Shown in pieces: positions 1 to 11,389 of a DNA stretch of 64,000 bases; position 1 is the first letter of the stretch, and every line of letters begins with the position of its first letter. Position numbers and translations under genes: made by a program. The notes under the pieces were generated by a model. The model worked only from the letters and a program-made list of their open reading frames with translations, was not told the origin of the DNA and did not search any database. Origin of the DNA: Euptelea pleiosperma (lineage: Eukaryota > Streptophyta > Magnoliopsida > Ranunculales > Eupteleaceae); the NCBI GenBank assembly GCA_035048495.1, contig CM068553.1, positions 4,705,259 to 4,769,258 on the forward strand, written 5' to 3'.

Positions 1-302
1 ATATCTCAGGACCCGTAGTCTCAAAATGCACCTGTTTTCGTAACAATGTAAGCGTTTCGACAATATGATCTCAATGCAAATTTAGGTGAGTTTTTTTTTT
101 TTTTGGTAGGCAAGCGGGTTAGTGGTCGGTTAGTGAAGGCGGGTTTTGAAGGTAGGTTTTGGTATCAACACTCACAAAACTTAGGTGAAAGTTGTTTTTT
201 TTCTCCATCAATGTTTTCCCATTTAATTCAGTTTGCACTATTCAAGCTTGCAACTGTCCAAACGGGCCATAAGCTTTCGGAATAAAATTTAGTAGCTACT
301 AC

Positions 303-641
303 CAAGGTTTAAAAGGAGCCGTTATAATGGTATAACGGACTAGGGGTGTTACCATTTTTTCCCCGTTATAACGGATTGTAAAGCACATGCGCAAAATGGA
401 AAATAATGAAAAAAAAAAAACAGCGCTAAAAGTCAAAAATTTTCAATAAAATTTAGAAAAATGAAAAACAACAGAAGTTTTTTAACATTTTTTTTTTCAG
501 AAAATAAGTCGCTATTTTTGCAATAACAGAAAAATAACGGCATTTTTTTTAGTGTTAAAACGGTACAAAACATAACGGGGGATGTCTGAATCTGTTATAA
601 ATGCCATTATTTTCATTATAACGGCCATTTTTTAAACCATG
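303..641. mobile_element. hAT-like non-autonomous element, CAAGG family, in CYSC1-like intron 4
   Basis: AT-rich segment with ends CAAGGTTTAAAAGG and (inverted) CATGGTTTAAAAAATGG, and internal runs of the motif TAACGG. Flanks GCTACTAC (295-302) and GCTACTAA (642-649) match at 7 of 8 bases, as expected for an aged 8-bp hAT target duplication. Better-preserved copies at 30603, 42787, 43433, 45047 and 60236 set the boundaries. No coding capacity; it lies downstream of exon 4 in the gene's direction. Confidence 0.75.
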
Positions 642-676
642 GCTACTAATAAAAAGGGAAGGAAGGACAGAGGTAC

Positions 677-3135
677 CTGAGTATTAGCAGGATTGGCAAA
701 TTGTTGCAGCATGTAAGCATTTGGTGTAGATTCCAAAAGGTCATATGCCTTCTTGACTGTTCCTCCCATCCCCTTAGTAGGATCAGTGAGGATTAATTCA
801 GCTCCAAATGCTCTCATAGTCACCCTCCTCTCTAGGCTTGTATATGAGGGCATAGTGAGAATGATCTTGTAGCCTTTCATGGCTGCCATAAATGCCATAC
901 TTATCCCCATGTTTCCTGATGTGGGCTCAATCAACACCGTCTATTACCATGCAAAAAAGTTAGAAAAATTAAACGTCAAGAGACTGTTTGGTTGCAGTGA
1001 TATATTTGAACGAAATTATAGTGATCAACAAAAAGTTTTACAGAAACAGAATTTGTATGTTAGAAAGTGTTGATAAAGAAATATTTTATGACATTTATAT
1101 GCAAAAATCATTTCTATAAAACTTAGGGTCGGGCTCTGGAGCCCCCCTTTATCTGACCCCCTCTCGAGAGTCTGACACTCGGCTGTGGATTCTGAGAATC
1201 CAATGGTGAGGCAACCATACAGAGCCGTATATGAAAAAATTATTTATAGAAAACTTATCCAGGACAACCCAAAAGATCCTAAGGCGCCATATGGTGATCA
1301 ACAAAAAGTAGTTTTACAGAAAAAGGATTTGTATGCTAGAAAGTGTTGATACAGAAAATCATTTCTAGAAAACTTTTTCAGGGCAACCATACAGAGCACG
1401 ATGAGTTTAAAAATTCTTTTTTTTTTTTTCGGAGAATACAATTGTACCAGAAAAAAGGTTATTTTGGAAGAGGATGTTTATTCCACGATTCCTACTCCCC
1501 TCATGCCATACAACAAATAGCTCATATGATCCAATAACGCGCTATTCGAGTTTAAAGTTATAGCAGCAACCAAACACACCCAAAATCCTAGACCATGACC
1601 TTTGAATTATGAATTAAGGAGAATTCACCTTCCCGGGAGTTATCAATCGTTTCTTTTCTGCATCTTCGATCATGGCCAACGCTGGTCTGGCACCACAGAT
1701 AAATAAATAAATAAAATGGATAGAACAAGATGAATAATACAACGGTAATAGGAACCAGTCCCAATTTTCTATTTCATAACCGAACCCAAAAAGATCCAGA
1801 ACCGAAGTAAGTAATAGGTTTGGTTCTGATTCTAGATCCACTTGTTTTCTGGGCCCACTTATTTAAGAATTGGAACACGAACCGATATACCCGAAAATAA
1901 TAGGTTCCAGTTATGTATACGTCGATACCCAAACTGGAACCGACCGGTTGAGATTGTAAATGGATCGGGTTCAGATTGGATCAGGGTTGATCCAGAGATG
2001 ATCCGTGAAGTGTGAACCCAAGCAGACAGGATTATGATTGAGTGTAGGGGGGGAGAAAGTTTGCTCTCTCGCTAGGAGAGACCTAACTCGATCTCCTACG
2101 CCTGAGAGACTGCCACATGGCAACTCCTTCAGGTCCAGAATGTTTGGCCCACACCTTGGTGGACCTACACAACAAAAAATTAGCCTGATAGGTAATTTCT
2201 AGCCGTTGGATATGATTACCTAAAAGATATTCTCGAATCCAACAGCTAGAAATCACCCCGTGAAAATCAGCAATCTGGCTGATTTTTGGTGTATAGGTCC
2301 TCCAAGGGGTAAGCGAAACGTTCATGTGTCAGTGGCTCAGATTCAGTTTTCACGCAGCGTTCTCACAGGCCGAGGATTCCGTGTTTGAACTCAGAGAGAG
2401 AGAGAGAGAGAGCAAATATTAATCGTCCGATCCAGAGAAAGAACTTAGATTAGTTTTGGGCCTACAACTCATCTAACGTGTTGATCATCAATTCAACGGT
2501 TTGGATGGACAAGTAGGCCCCAACTACTCTCTGCTATGATGAATTCATTAGTGAGTGCTCATAGTCTAATTCTATAGAATTCAAAAGTACCTATCTTTGA
2601 TGCTAGCCGTTGGCTGCATCATCTCTTGCTTCGCAGCTACATAAGCTCCACAACCTTCGGTAACTTTGTTAAGATACACAAGCGGAGTTTTCCCAATCAT
2701 CTGAAAATACAAATTAACTCATAAAACTCAAATAACAGTCACAATATGCATCAATCTGGACCCTTCAATAGTTCAATTGCTCCAGAAAATAAGATTAAAA
2801 AAAAAAAAAACACAGATCGGATGGCTACAGTAATCTAATCAGTTCTTTTTTCCTTCCTCCTAAACACACTTGAAACCAATTAAATAACAACAATAAAGGC
2901 AAATTAAAGAAGCCCAGTTTCAAGGAAAAGGAACAAGAAAAAGAGATGGAGGTGAAGAACTTGCCTGAGAAACGTCCCTCTTGACATTAATTCCTGGGAA
3001 ATCTCTCGGCAGATCCCTGATTTTCTGCACGAAAGAGCGAGAATCGAATTGGGGTTGAGTCGAAAACTCACTCTTTTGAAGGAAAGAGTAGCACGCTTTA
3101 GATCCTCTCCTAGTCAAGCTCAAGAGTCTCGCCAT
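677..3135 (-). CDS. CYSC1: Mitochondrial beta-cyanoalanine synthase / cysteine synthase (CYSC1-like), 5' part only
   Basis: PLP-dependent enzyme of the O-acetylserine(thiol)lyase family. The CYSC1 type makes beta-cyanoalanine from cysteine and cyanide in mitochondria, removing cyanide released with ethylene. Exons (minus): 3135-2965, 2700-2591, 1686-1629, 940-677; the last ends at a GT donor, so the remaining exons lie left of base 1. The ATG at 3135 opens an Arg/Ser/Leu-rich presequence ([13 protein letters not shown]), as in mitochondrial isoforms. Visible motifs: IGKTPLVYL (about 59-67), PLP lysine in SIKDR (K92), phosphate-binding loop EPTSGNMGI (118-126), then SYTSLERR and [10 protein letters not shown]. 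All junctions keep frame. Intron 1 has a GC donor. [13 protein letters not shown] and GAELILTDP fit the CYSC1 subgroup, but a cytosolic or plastid isoform is only excluded by the presequence. Introns 2-4 hold transposon remnants. Confidence 0.9.
1020..1360. repeat. Internal duplication in CYSC1-like intron 3
   Basis: The stretch GTGATCAACAAAAAG...AGAAAGTGTTGATA occurs at about 1020-1076 and again at 1291-1350, with small indels. Between them lies one arm (1130-1215) of a foldback repeat that is complete at 56645-56785. Origin unknown; probably a degraded element. Confidence 0.55.
1738..2010. mobile_element. GGAACC-repeat hAT-like remnant in CYSC1-like intron 2
   Basis: Degenerate GGAACC/GGTTCC words in both orientations, like the better-preserved element at 10775-11178. 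Termini are not clear here. Confidence 0.45.
2085..2345. mobile_element. Foldback MITE, GGATGTTTGGCC-core family, in CYSC1-like intron 2
   Basis: Two inverted arms of about 120 bp. Left arm holds GAATGTTTGGCCCACACC and TTTCTAGCCGTTGGAT; right arm holds the inverse (ATCCAACAGCTAGAAATCACC and GCTGATTTTTGGTGTATAGG). Member of the commonest repeat family in the window. Confidence 0.65.
2393..2413. repeat. (GA)n microsatellite
   Basis: Uninterrupted GA dinucleotide run inside CYSC1-like intron 2, at the outer edge of the foldback element. Confidence 0.9.
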
Positions 3136-3215
3136 TAATGGAGGATGCTTCAAAAGTCCAGACACCAAAAAAAGCTCTATTATCTGCGACGAAGGAAATG
3201 AAACACTGAAATGAA

Positions 3216-3223
3216 TATTTATA
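3216..3223 (-). promoter_or_regulatory. TATA box of the CYSC1-like gene
   Basis: On the minus strand the sequence reads TATAAATA about 80 bp upstream of the ATG at 3135, leaving room for a roughly 50-nt leader. Confidence 0.6.
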
Positions 3224-3662
3224 GGATTTCAAAAGTATTATTTTATTTACTTGGCTTGGCTACTCGGCTTCTCTGGTTGGCTACTTGGCTTGCACCCCAC
3301 ATGTCCGATCAATTGTGTGTTAAGCAGCACAACTGGAGTCTGGTACGCGCTGATATTTAGATCTGATGAACCCAACTCCATCTGATTGGCTTTAATATCT
3401 CTCTGGTGGACCCATTCACGGGCCACGTTACCTACTTTAGTATCGTCTGGTATCTGGAGTCTGGACAACAAAGGTAAAGGCCAAAAATATTCTCACGTTC
3501 AAATCGATATTTTCCCCCAACGTGGCGCAATTCTTTCACCCACTGACGCATGGTTGTGTCATGTGTGGCCCACCCTTGGTGGATCTACAAACCGAAAAGC
3601 AGACTGATCAGTGATTTATAGCCGTTGGATTCAGCATTTTTATGTTGGGTGATTCTGGTTAC

Positions 3663-4349
3663 CATGGTTTAAAAAACGACAGTTAGAAAATAATAGCCGT
3701 TATAACAGTAAATCCCAATTCCGTTAGGTTATTTCGAAAATCTGACAAAATGGATATGGCTGTCAAAAACATTTTTTTTGGCTCAGGCTCCAGTTACCGC
3801 CCTAAAATGACAGGCTCCGGTTACAGGAGACAATATGAACCACGTAGCAGACTCTCAAGGACTCTCGCCGTATGGATGTTTGGCCAATCCCTAATTGGAC
3901 CTACAAACCCAAAATCAGCCTGATTAGTGATTTATAGGCGTTGGATTGGACTTATTTTCAGAGGTTGATCTCAACTGTGTGAATTTGAGCAGTATTTGAG
4001 GTACAAAGATCCAACGCCTATAAATCACTAATCAGGCTGATTTTTGGTTTGTAGGTCCACCTAGGGATTGGACAAACATCCACATGGTCTAAGTCCTCTA
4101 ATAGTGTGCTAAGTGGCTCATACAGTGCCCTGTAATCGGAGCCTGTTATTTTAGGGCGGTAGCTGGAGCCCCACCCCTTTTTTTTTTTTTTTTAATCGAT
4201 GTTGAGTTTTTTCTAAAACTTATAATATAATATTATTAAAATATTTTTATTCATACCCATTTTTACTCAAAAGTGACTGAGTAAAAAATAACAGTCATAA
4301 CTGTAATGTTAAGGAACCGTTGTAACAGGCCATTTAAAAACTTTTAGGT
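3663..4349. mobile_element. Degraded CAAGG hAT-like element split by a foldback MITE
   Basis: The left end CATGGTTTAAAAAACG at 3663 and an AT-rich right half to about 4349 (TGTAACAGGCCATTTAAAAA) resemble the CAAGG family. A second element, about 3786-4172, interrupts it: its inverted ends read GGCTCCAGTTACCGCCCT and its interior has the GTATGGATGTTTGGCC core in both orientations. No clear target duplication remains for the outer element. Confidence 0.5.
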
Positions 4350-4594
4350 TGACTGAGACACCAAGGAGTTAGAGGACCACAAAGAGTGTGTCACGTGGCA
4401 TTTTAGCATTTTGGGAGGGGAAGAAATCGACACATCAAGCAACATTGAATATCAATGTGTTTTTCGATGGACACTGTATGTTGTCATGACACATTCATCC
4501 ATCTATTCAATTGAATTAGCAATTCACCTCCAGGGTGGGGCTCCTAACTTCTCTGGAATAAGTGGACCTGAAAGAGTATGTCATTTTGATTAAT

Positions 4595-5090
4595 TATTGT
4601 GTAATGTGTAAGTTCAACAACGAAACCACACATCACCTTTTGTGAATTATGATTTTGCTAGGCAGATTTGGTCATACTTTTTTCTTCTAATGAACCTTTC
4701 AAGAATTCCCCGACCAATATCTATTAGAGTTCTTCTTGGTGACTGACCCAAGATTGTTCTATCAGCTAGATTGAATCTTTTATAGAGGATGCTGCCTTTT
4801 GCCATCATCTAGGGCCTATGGATGGAGAGGAGTGGGAGGGCATTAAAAGGGAATGAGTGCTCTCTTTAGGAAACTATCAATAGTATAAATGCATTTATGT
4901 TTAGTTGGTGTTATATTTCCCTCAAGTTTAGAAACACCTTTTTTTTGTAAAATGGTGTATAGGTTTGATGTTCTTATGGGGGTTATTTGTGTTAGTTTCC
5001 ATTTTTCTTTGCTTGCAGAGTTTTCTGCCTTTTCCCTTTTTTCTTTCTTTTTTTGAGGTCTCCTCAATCTTCTTCTTTATATATTTTGGA
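4595..5090 (+). mobile_element. LINE 3' remnant (zf-RVT end)
   Basis: Broken coding sequence parallel to the piece at 37784-38160: a Cys/His-type stretch (TGTAAGTTCAACAACGAAAC, CACATCACC), then a GGCAGATTTGGTC segment and the AGTGCTCTCTTTAGGAAAC segment. Many stops; only the end of ORF2 is represented. Confidence 0.45.
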
Positions 5091-5189
5091 CTTGCAAAAA
5101 AACATGAATTTGATCTTTATTTGGTGCACAAAGATCCATAGTTTTGAAATCCCTAATTAGGTTGATTTTTGGTATGTAGTCCATATAAA

Positions 5190-5960
5190 GATGGGCCAAA
5201 AAGGCATATGGTGGCAAAGTAGATGTCGTGCTCATACAATATATACTGAAAAAGCAACAACTAGCAAGGAGGATGTCATGTTGTCGTCTGCTAAGAGCAG
5301 ATGGGGCCCAACAACGAACCCTGCCAAGGGACCTTTCAGGTCAACTTCTCAGCCATCATCTCCTATTTTCGTCACGATTTCTTAGACAGATGTCATCCAG
5401 CCCTCAATAGTATGACCTAGTCAGGCGATATCCTCTAATCATCAAGATCTTTCAGCCAGATAAGGCTTGTCTCTCACCTAGATGCTATCCACCACTCAAT
5501 AAGATCTTTTAGATGATGGTGTTTGCCTTTTTTGCAAGATCTCTCAAGCGGTGTCTTCCATTCAGCATGATCTTTCAGCTACACATAGTTCATCTCTTGG
5601 GTAGGTGGTGCCAAGGGACCTTTTACGTCAACCCTCAGTCATCACCTCCAATTTTCAGCAAGATCTCTCAGACAGATGTCATCCAGCCCTCAACATGATG
5701 ACCCAACCAGGCAATATACTGCAATCAATAGGATCTTTCAGCTAGATAAGGCTTGTCTCTCAGTGAGATATGTCTACCATTCAACAAGATCTTTTAGATG
5801 ATGGTGTCTGTCTTTTCAACAAGATCCCTCACACGGATGTCATCCAGCTCTCGACAGGATGACCGAGCCAGGTTGTGTCTTCCATTCAGCATGATATTTC
5901 AGCCACACATGGCTCATCTCTCAGCTAAGTGATATCCGCCTTTCAGCAAGATCTTCCAAC
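5190..5960. repeat. Imperfect tandem repeat, about 290-bp unit, unknown family
   Basis: Two and a half diverged units. Anchor words recur about 290 bp apart: GATGTCATCCAGCCCTCAA at about 5389 and 5675, GATCTTTTAGATGATGGTGT at about 5501 and 5791. Within each unit shorter phrases such as AAGATCTTTCAGC recur. It lies left of a possible LTR remnant and may be its internal non-coding part. Short open frames here have no recognisable product. Confidence 0.55.
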
Positions 5961-6399
5961 CAGATATTAGTCATCCCACAAGATAGTTATTCCGATTGAA
6001 CTCTCGAGGTGGACATGCTGCGCTCCTAAAGCGAGTTAGCAGTTGGCTAGTAGAATCTATGCCTTTAGGCGTATCTAAGTCCATATATGACCCAAAACAT
6101 CCTGAACGCCAACTGGCAAATATTTGCATGCTAACTGAATGCCCGCAGAAGAACATCTATTTGAAAAACTCAATTGAATGATGGTTGGCGGAGAACTAAA
6201 CAGTGTTCATCAAGTGGCCCTAAAAGCCAAGTCAATGGAAAATGAATATGTGGGCTTAATCCTAACAGAACAAACAATCGCACGTGTTCAATCCTAACAA
6301 AACGGACAAGCACGTGATAAGAAACTCGAAGAGAATAATATATCGGACATGAGAAAAGTAGTAAAAGAGGACTAAGATCTCTTAAACAAATGTTGGTCA

Positions 6400-6830
6400 C
6401 CAAACACCAGAAATAAAGCTAGACTAAAGCTTTCTCCCTTCTTTCTCTAGTTCTATTGAATTTATTGATAAGTCATCATTTTATACATTTTTACCTTATT
6501 TTTCTTAGTTGATTATCAGAATTATCCTACGTAAATCATCAACCTACATGAAAATATGATATTCCATTTTCACCAGTTGTATATTAGATTTATCTTAATA
6601 ATAGTCAATTGCTTTATATTAATAATTTTATCTCATTAGGTACTCGATCTCAAGACTAAAGCAAGCATAAGTCCATTTATATCTGGAAGAAAGTCTTTAT
6701 TCTCAGAAACTAGAATCAGAGAACACTCTTATCATGTGAATTGGACTATTTGCCGCTAGAACGGATCCACCAACTTGAGCGTCGGAGTGTATTTGGTAGG
6801 TACACTCATCTCGACGTGGAGACTAGGATC
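6400..6830 (+). mobile_element. Possible Ty3/gypsy (Tat-like) LTR remnant
   Basis: Contains ACTTGAGCGTCGGAGTG followed by TATTTGGTAGGTACAC (about 6773-6805). A very similar phrase is common near the LTR ends of plant Tat-lineage gypsy elements. No second LTR or primer-binding site was located. Confidence 0.4.
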
Positions 6831-6929
6831 TTGGGCAAAGATCAATGGACCAAATCGCATGTTAAAGTTTCTAAAAGTGCACCACGTGGGTTGTATTGGT
6901 AGCAAAGTTCTACTCATCCATTAACCAAC

Positions 6930-7140
6930 ACAATGGGGCTCAAGGGTCCCGCATTTCTGACCCCCACCTTGGCGTACCCACATAGAAGATCAATCAATGG
7001 CTGATTTTTGGTGAGGATGATCTCTACGGTGAGGAGATCATCCTCACAAAAATTGAAATCATTTTGATATTCATAGACTGGTTTAGAAGCTGAAGCATTA
7101 TGGACCGTCGATTTTGATTGTGTAACTGTAAAACCACATT
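6930..7140. mobile_element. Partial MULE-type MITE, GGGTCGGGCTCAAGGG family
   Basis: The left half of the element, from GGGCTCAAGGGTCCC to AAAACCACATT, lies immediately before a complete copy at 7143 and is nearly identical to its left half. This suggests unequal recombination between copies or loss of half of an older copy. Confidence 0.7.
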
Positions 7141-7142
7141 CT

Positions 7143-7527
7143 GGGTCGGGCTCAAGGGACCCCCATTTCTGACCCCTTTTTTGACTCCCACCTTGGCGTA
7201 CCCACATAGAAGATGAATCAATGGCTGATTTTTGGTGAGGATGGTCTCTATGGTGAGGAGATCATCCTCACAAAAATTGAAATCATTCTGATATTCATAG
7301 ATTGGTTTAGAAGCTGAAGCATTATGGACCGTCGATTTTGACTGTGTAACTTTAAAACCACATTTGATGGGGTTAGAAATTTCAGAATGGGCTGATTTTT
7401 TGTTGGGGTGATCTATATGGTGAGGTTAACATCCCCACCAAAAATCAGCCTTTGATTCATCTTCTACGTGGGTGCGCCAAGATGCGGTAAAAAGGGGGTC
7501 AGAAATGGGGTCCCTTGAGCCCGACCC
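7143..7527. mobile_element. MULE-type MITE, GGGTCGGGCTCAAGGG family, complete copy
   Basis: Perfect terminal inverted repeats GGGTCGGGCTCAAGGGACCC and long foldback arms containing GATGAATCAATGGCTGATTT and its inverse. Flanks do not show a clean duplication because the partial copy abuts it. The copy at 51800-52176 does show a 9-bp duplication. Confidence 0.8.
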
Positions 7528-7586
7528 AAATAGAAAATAGATTGTACAAGTTTAGAATGAAGGCTTTGTCAGACATTTATAGTCCC

Positions 7587-9142
7587 TTTTTTTTTTGTAA
7601 TCAGGAATAGAATTAAAGGGGAGACAAAATACAAGCTAACCATCCTTCTGGGCACAAAAAGAGACTAGCCACGGAGGAGGGGAAGACCAAATATAGGATG
7701 AAACCCAAGTAGCAGCACTAGATGCAATCAAGTCTGCTACGGAGTTACACTCCCTAAAACAAAAAGAAAAAGTATGAGATTTGAGGCTCCCGGCCAAGGA
7801 GAGGATATCTATACAAACAGGAGAAGCACTCCAGCTCAAAAAACAAGTACCAAAAGTAAGTTGATCAATAAGCACACTAGCATCCGCTTCTATGATTAAC
7901 GTCTGCACCCCATGATCCACAGCAACTTTCAGCCCCATTTCATTGCCTTGGCCTCAGCTTCATCCGCAGATTTGGCCGGGACCTTACATCCACCTGCCAC
8001 AATAATAGAGTTAGACATATCAAGGATGATGAAGCCAATCCCCGCCATATTAGAAGTTGCATCCCAAGCACCATCCGAATTTAATTTTAGCCAATTACAG
8101 GGAGGGGGTGTCCATTTAGCACCCTTCCTAAGGTTATCAGGCGGCTGTTGAGCGGGGACCGGTAATAAAAAGGAATGAAGGCTGTTGAGAATCCAAAGAG
8201 GATGGTCCCGACGATTTGTAAAAATTTCAGCATTACGACGAATCCAAATACGCCAAAGAAGAGTACAGCAGATTATAGGGAGGGAGATGTCATCCGTATT
8301 CTTGCTGAGATTGAGTTGAAATAGGTGGGAGAGCCAAGAGATAATGTCCATGGGGGACATGCTGGAGGTGCGCAGTCCAATAGCAGAAGCAAACCATAAT
8401 TTAGCTAACGAGGGACAGTAGAATAGTGCATGTAGCCAGTCCTCCAAGTGGTGTCCACAACGAGGGCAATCTTTACTGATATAACCAAGGCGCTCATGGA
8501 GAATATCTCGAGTGGGTAGCCTACGTCGGCTAACCTTCCAGAGAAAAATCTGGCATTGGAGTGAAACTTTTAGTTTCCAAAGGGCCTGCCAAACATTACT
8601 AGAAGTAAAAGGTGAAGGTATGGTAGGAATGAAACGGGGGAGATGAAAATAAGCAGACTTTGAGGAGAATCTGCCCTGATTGTCACCTGACCAGAACCAT
8701 CGATCATTAAAGGGTTGAGAGCTGAGATTTATGGAAAGGATGGTCCTAGCAATATCCCAAGTAAAAAGAAAATAAATTAGCATTTCATCTCACACTCGGC
8801 CCTCCATAATTAATTCTGCCACTGAAGAGAAAAGACAGTCCGGTGGCCTAGTAGGGTGAAAAATATGATTATTCCCGTCAAAGATCCATGGATCAGCCCA
8901 GATATTGGTGAGACAACCGGTACCAATCAATTTGACAAACCGGGGTTTGAACAGATTCTTGGCTTTGAGAATACTTTACCAGACCCAAGTATCTCCAGCT
9001 TTAGGTGAGTCGTCCAGAATAGAGCAGTTAGAGAAGTGACGACCTTTCAATGTGCAAGATGGAAGAGATTCGGGCTTCGATAAAATTTTCCAAACATTTT
9101 TGGTCAATAAGGCAAGATTGACTTGTCGAAATTCACAAAAGC

Positions 9143-9182
<40 letters not shown>

Positions 9183-9270
9183 GGATTTTGGAAGACAAAT
9201 AGAGGACCAACTCACTATGATGGTCAGAGCTGCCGTGCCACCAAAATTGATTGACTTGTGTTCAAAGTTG
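7587..9270 (-). mobile_element. 5'-truncated LINE (L1-type) with intact target duplication
   Basis: The target duplication GACATTTATAGTCCC flanks it at 7572-7586 and 9271-9285, and the element's poly(A) is the T-run 7587-7596. On the minus strand it encodes the end of ORF2: RT C-terminus (...EFRQVNLALLTK, WKILSKPESLP), a zf-RVT Cys/His region (CPRCGHHLEDWLHALFYC) and an RNase H-like domain (LNSDGAWD; EADASVL). Damage visible: an in-frame TAA after DTWVW (about 8986), TGA after GRV (about 8795), a 1-bp loss after EAKAMKWG near 7935, and a 35-base homopolymer. Endonuclease and most of RT are absent, as in normal 5' truncation. So few lesions suggest a fairly recent insertion. Confidence 0.9.
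9146..9180. repeat. 35-base poly(C) tract
   Basis: Uninterrupted C on the plus strand, which is poly(G) in the coding strand of the LINE. It replaces what should be a short Gly-Gly-Leu stretch between LPKSLG and the FCEFRQVN segment. Confidence 0.9.
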
Positions 9271-9627
9271 GACATTTATAGTCCCTACCACCTCACTTAT
9301 TACCCATTTATAAATATTTAATACTTGAGAAATTATTAAGTGGATTGCACATGTATAGAACTTAATACATAATACTCCAATAACAAAGACGCTCGCCCCA
9401 CACTTGTAAAAAGTAGGTCCCATGTGTTAGGTGGGCCCCACATAAACATACCTATATGGGCCCTGATTAGGGCGAATGCAGCTCACAAAGTCTTGCGCGC
9501 CAAACATACCAACTTGGTACAAGTCGCGCCACTTTGCCGTAAATGTACCGCAGCCCTAATGTCTTAGCGCAGCCCTAAATCTAATGCTTTTCACCAACTT
9601 CCCTTTGATCAGCACGTGCTACTGAAC

Positions 9628-9793
9628 TCATCACAAGAAATTGTAAATCACACAATCACAAGCCAATGAGTTCTCGGCACGTACACAAGTGCTTTGCAAC
9701 GTACCCTGTGCTCTTGCTTTTAGGTGTACGTGCCGAGAACTTATTGGCTGTCATTGTGTGATTTGCAATCCGCTTGTGACAGAAGTTTTACTC
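9628..9793. mobile_element. Hairpin MITE, GAGTAAAACTT family (subfamily A), degenerate
   Basis: Inverted arms GAAATTGTAAATCACACAA and GCCAATGAGTTCTCGGCACG face their inverses, ending AGAAGTTTTACTC at 9793. The left terminus is eroded and no duplication is seen. Intact copies are at 48920 and 59376. Confidence 0.75.
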
Positions 9794-9914
9794 CCTTAGC
9801 ACTAGTGGGGAAAATGGTGGGTAAGCGAACTCGCACGCTATGAACCCATGTTTTCGATTTAAATAGTAAAAGTGAACCCAACTAATCACGTGCTAAAGCA
9901 TATCTCGAGGCATG

Positions 9915-10470
9915 AGTGACCTCCTCAGCTGACGGACCACGGTATGAGTCACGTGGCACACTCTTAGTGATATATAGCTGTTTTGGCCAACTCTAGGTCC
10001 CACAGACCAAATCTTAGTGATTTCTAACCGTTGGATTGGGGTACAAAGATCGCAAGGCTTGATTTTTGACCATGTAATTTAAGCATTATTTGGGGTACAA
10101 ATATATTCTCTGATTGCAGCCAATATAGGCCACGTGTTGGCCGTATGGATGTTTGGAAAATCCCTGGGTGGACCTACAAACCAAAAATCAACGTGATCAG
10201 CAACTTCTAAGCATTGGATTGAAGTCATTTTCATGGGTTGATTTTAACTGCAGGAATTTGAGCACTATTGAGTATTGACCACTATTTGGGTACAAAGATC
10301 AAAAGGTTGTATATCACTAATTAGGCTGATTTTTGTTTTGTATGTCCACCTAGGTATTGGCCAAATATCCATACGGTCAGTGCCTCAGTGGTCTCCAAGA
10401 ATGAGCCACGTGGCTCATACTATGGTCAGTCATCAACGTTGATGACGGTTTTCCGTCGGCAAAGTTGTCT
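9915..10470. mobile_element. Two adjacent GGATGTTTGGCC-core foldback MITEs
   Basis: Arms with GGTATGAGTCACGTGGCACA (about 9944) and AATGAGCCACGTGGCTCATA (about 10400) enclose the core GTATGGATGTTTGG / CCAAATATCCATAC and the TTGGATTGAAGTCATTTTCA interior. The palindrome CATCAACGTTGATG sits near 10431-10444. A perfect G-box palindrome is at 10405-10414. Confidence 0.7.
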
Positions 10471-10774
10471 TTATAACCATCCCGTTGGACAAACGTCCTC
10501 GATCTTTGCAAAAGAAATCTAACGGCGTGAACACAGGGATGATTTTACTCCTTAAGAAATCTAACGGTGTGAACACAAGGATGATTGTACTCCTTAGGAG
10601 TATAGTTGATTTAGCAATGTAAAATTCATGACGTCATGGCTGTGAAGTTGTGAACGCACAATGTGCTTTGACAGGATGGCATCTAGATCCCCTCGGGCTG
10701 CTCACAAGTCTACAAGAGGAGCGAGGTAAAATTATCCAATGAAAATGAGACTCTTCGATCGAAGCCCTCCTAGT

Positions 10775-11178
10775 AGGGGTGTCAATTTTACCCGTTTAAC
10801 CGGAACCGAATTGGAACCGGAACCAAAAATACCGGTTCCGGTTCCACATTTTTGAGAACCGATTAAAAAGTAACTGGAATCGGAACCGAACCGACAATAA
10901 CGGTTCCAGTTCTGGGTAGCTTAATATAGAACCGAAACCGATAAGAACCGGTACCAATAAATAAATATAGTGTAAATATTCCGATATTCTCAAGATTTGG
11001 CCCAATATACCCGGAACCAGAACTGGAATCGACATAAATACATAATCGGTTCCAGTTCCGGATCCATCACTTTGAGAACCGGAACCGTTAAGGAACCGAA
11101 CTGATAAGAACCGGAATCGATTGTTCCGGTTCTGATCACCTTAGGAACCGAATCGGAACTGACCCGTTGACACCCCTA
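10775..11178. mobile_element. hAT-like element made of GGAACC repeats
   Basis: Terminal inverted repeats AGGGGTGTCAA / TTGACACCCCTA, with flanks CTCCTAGT (10767-10774) and CTCCTACT (11179-11186) matching at 7 of 8 bases. The interior is a dense array of CGGAACCG/CGGTTCCG words in both orientations with no reading frame. The 8-bp duplication and TIR type suggest hAT. Confidence 0.75.
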
Positions 11179-11389
11179 CTCCTACTAGATCACTCGTGTA
11201 CAGGATAAAAGGTCAAACGGAAATACTTTTCCATTCTCGTCTTTTATTTTTTTTGTACGTGGGCCCCACGGTTAAGGGGTTTTCTACTCCTGCCACAACC
11301 ACTCAAAGGAGGAAACCTTCCCTGCGTGGGTTTGACCCCCGACCGAAAGCGACTTTTCTTCAAGACATATATAATTGGGAATTTTTGAC

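Noticed and set aside
103..285. 60-codon open frame on the plus strand
   Set aside because: Lies in the unspliced 3' side of the CYSC1-like gene on the other strand, has no known domain and begins in a T-run.
3136..3168. Eleven extra in-frame codons before the CYSC1-like ATG
   Set aside because: They would need a TTG start; the ATG at 3135 gives a normal mitochondrial presequence. The same reasoning excludes the upstream non-ATG extensions before 52315 and 62756.
9052..9321. Plus-strand frame with a poly-proline run
   Set aside because: It is the reverse of the LINE ORF2 with its poly(C) tract; the antisense frame carries the RT motifs.
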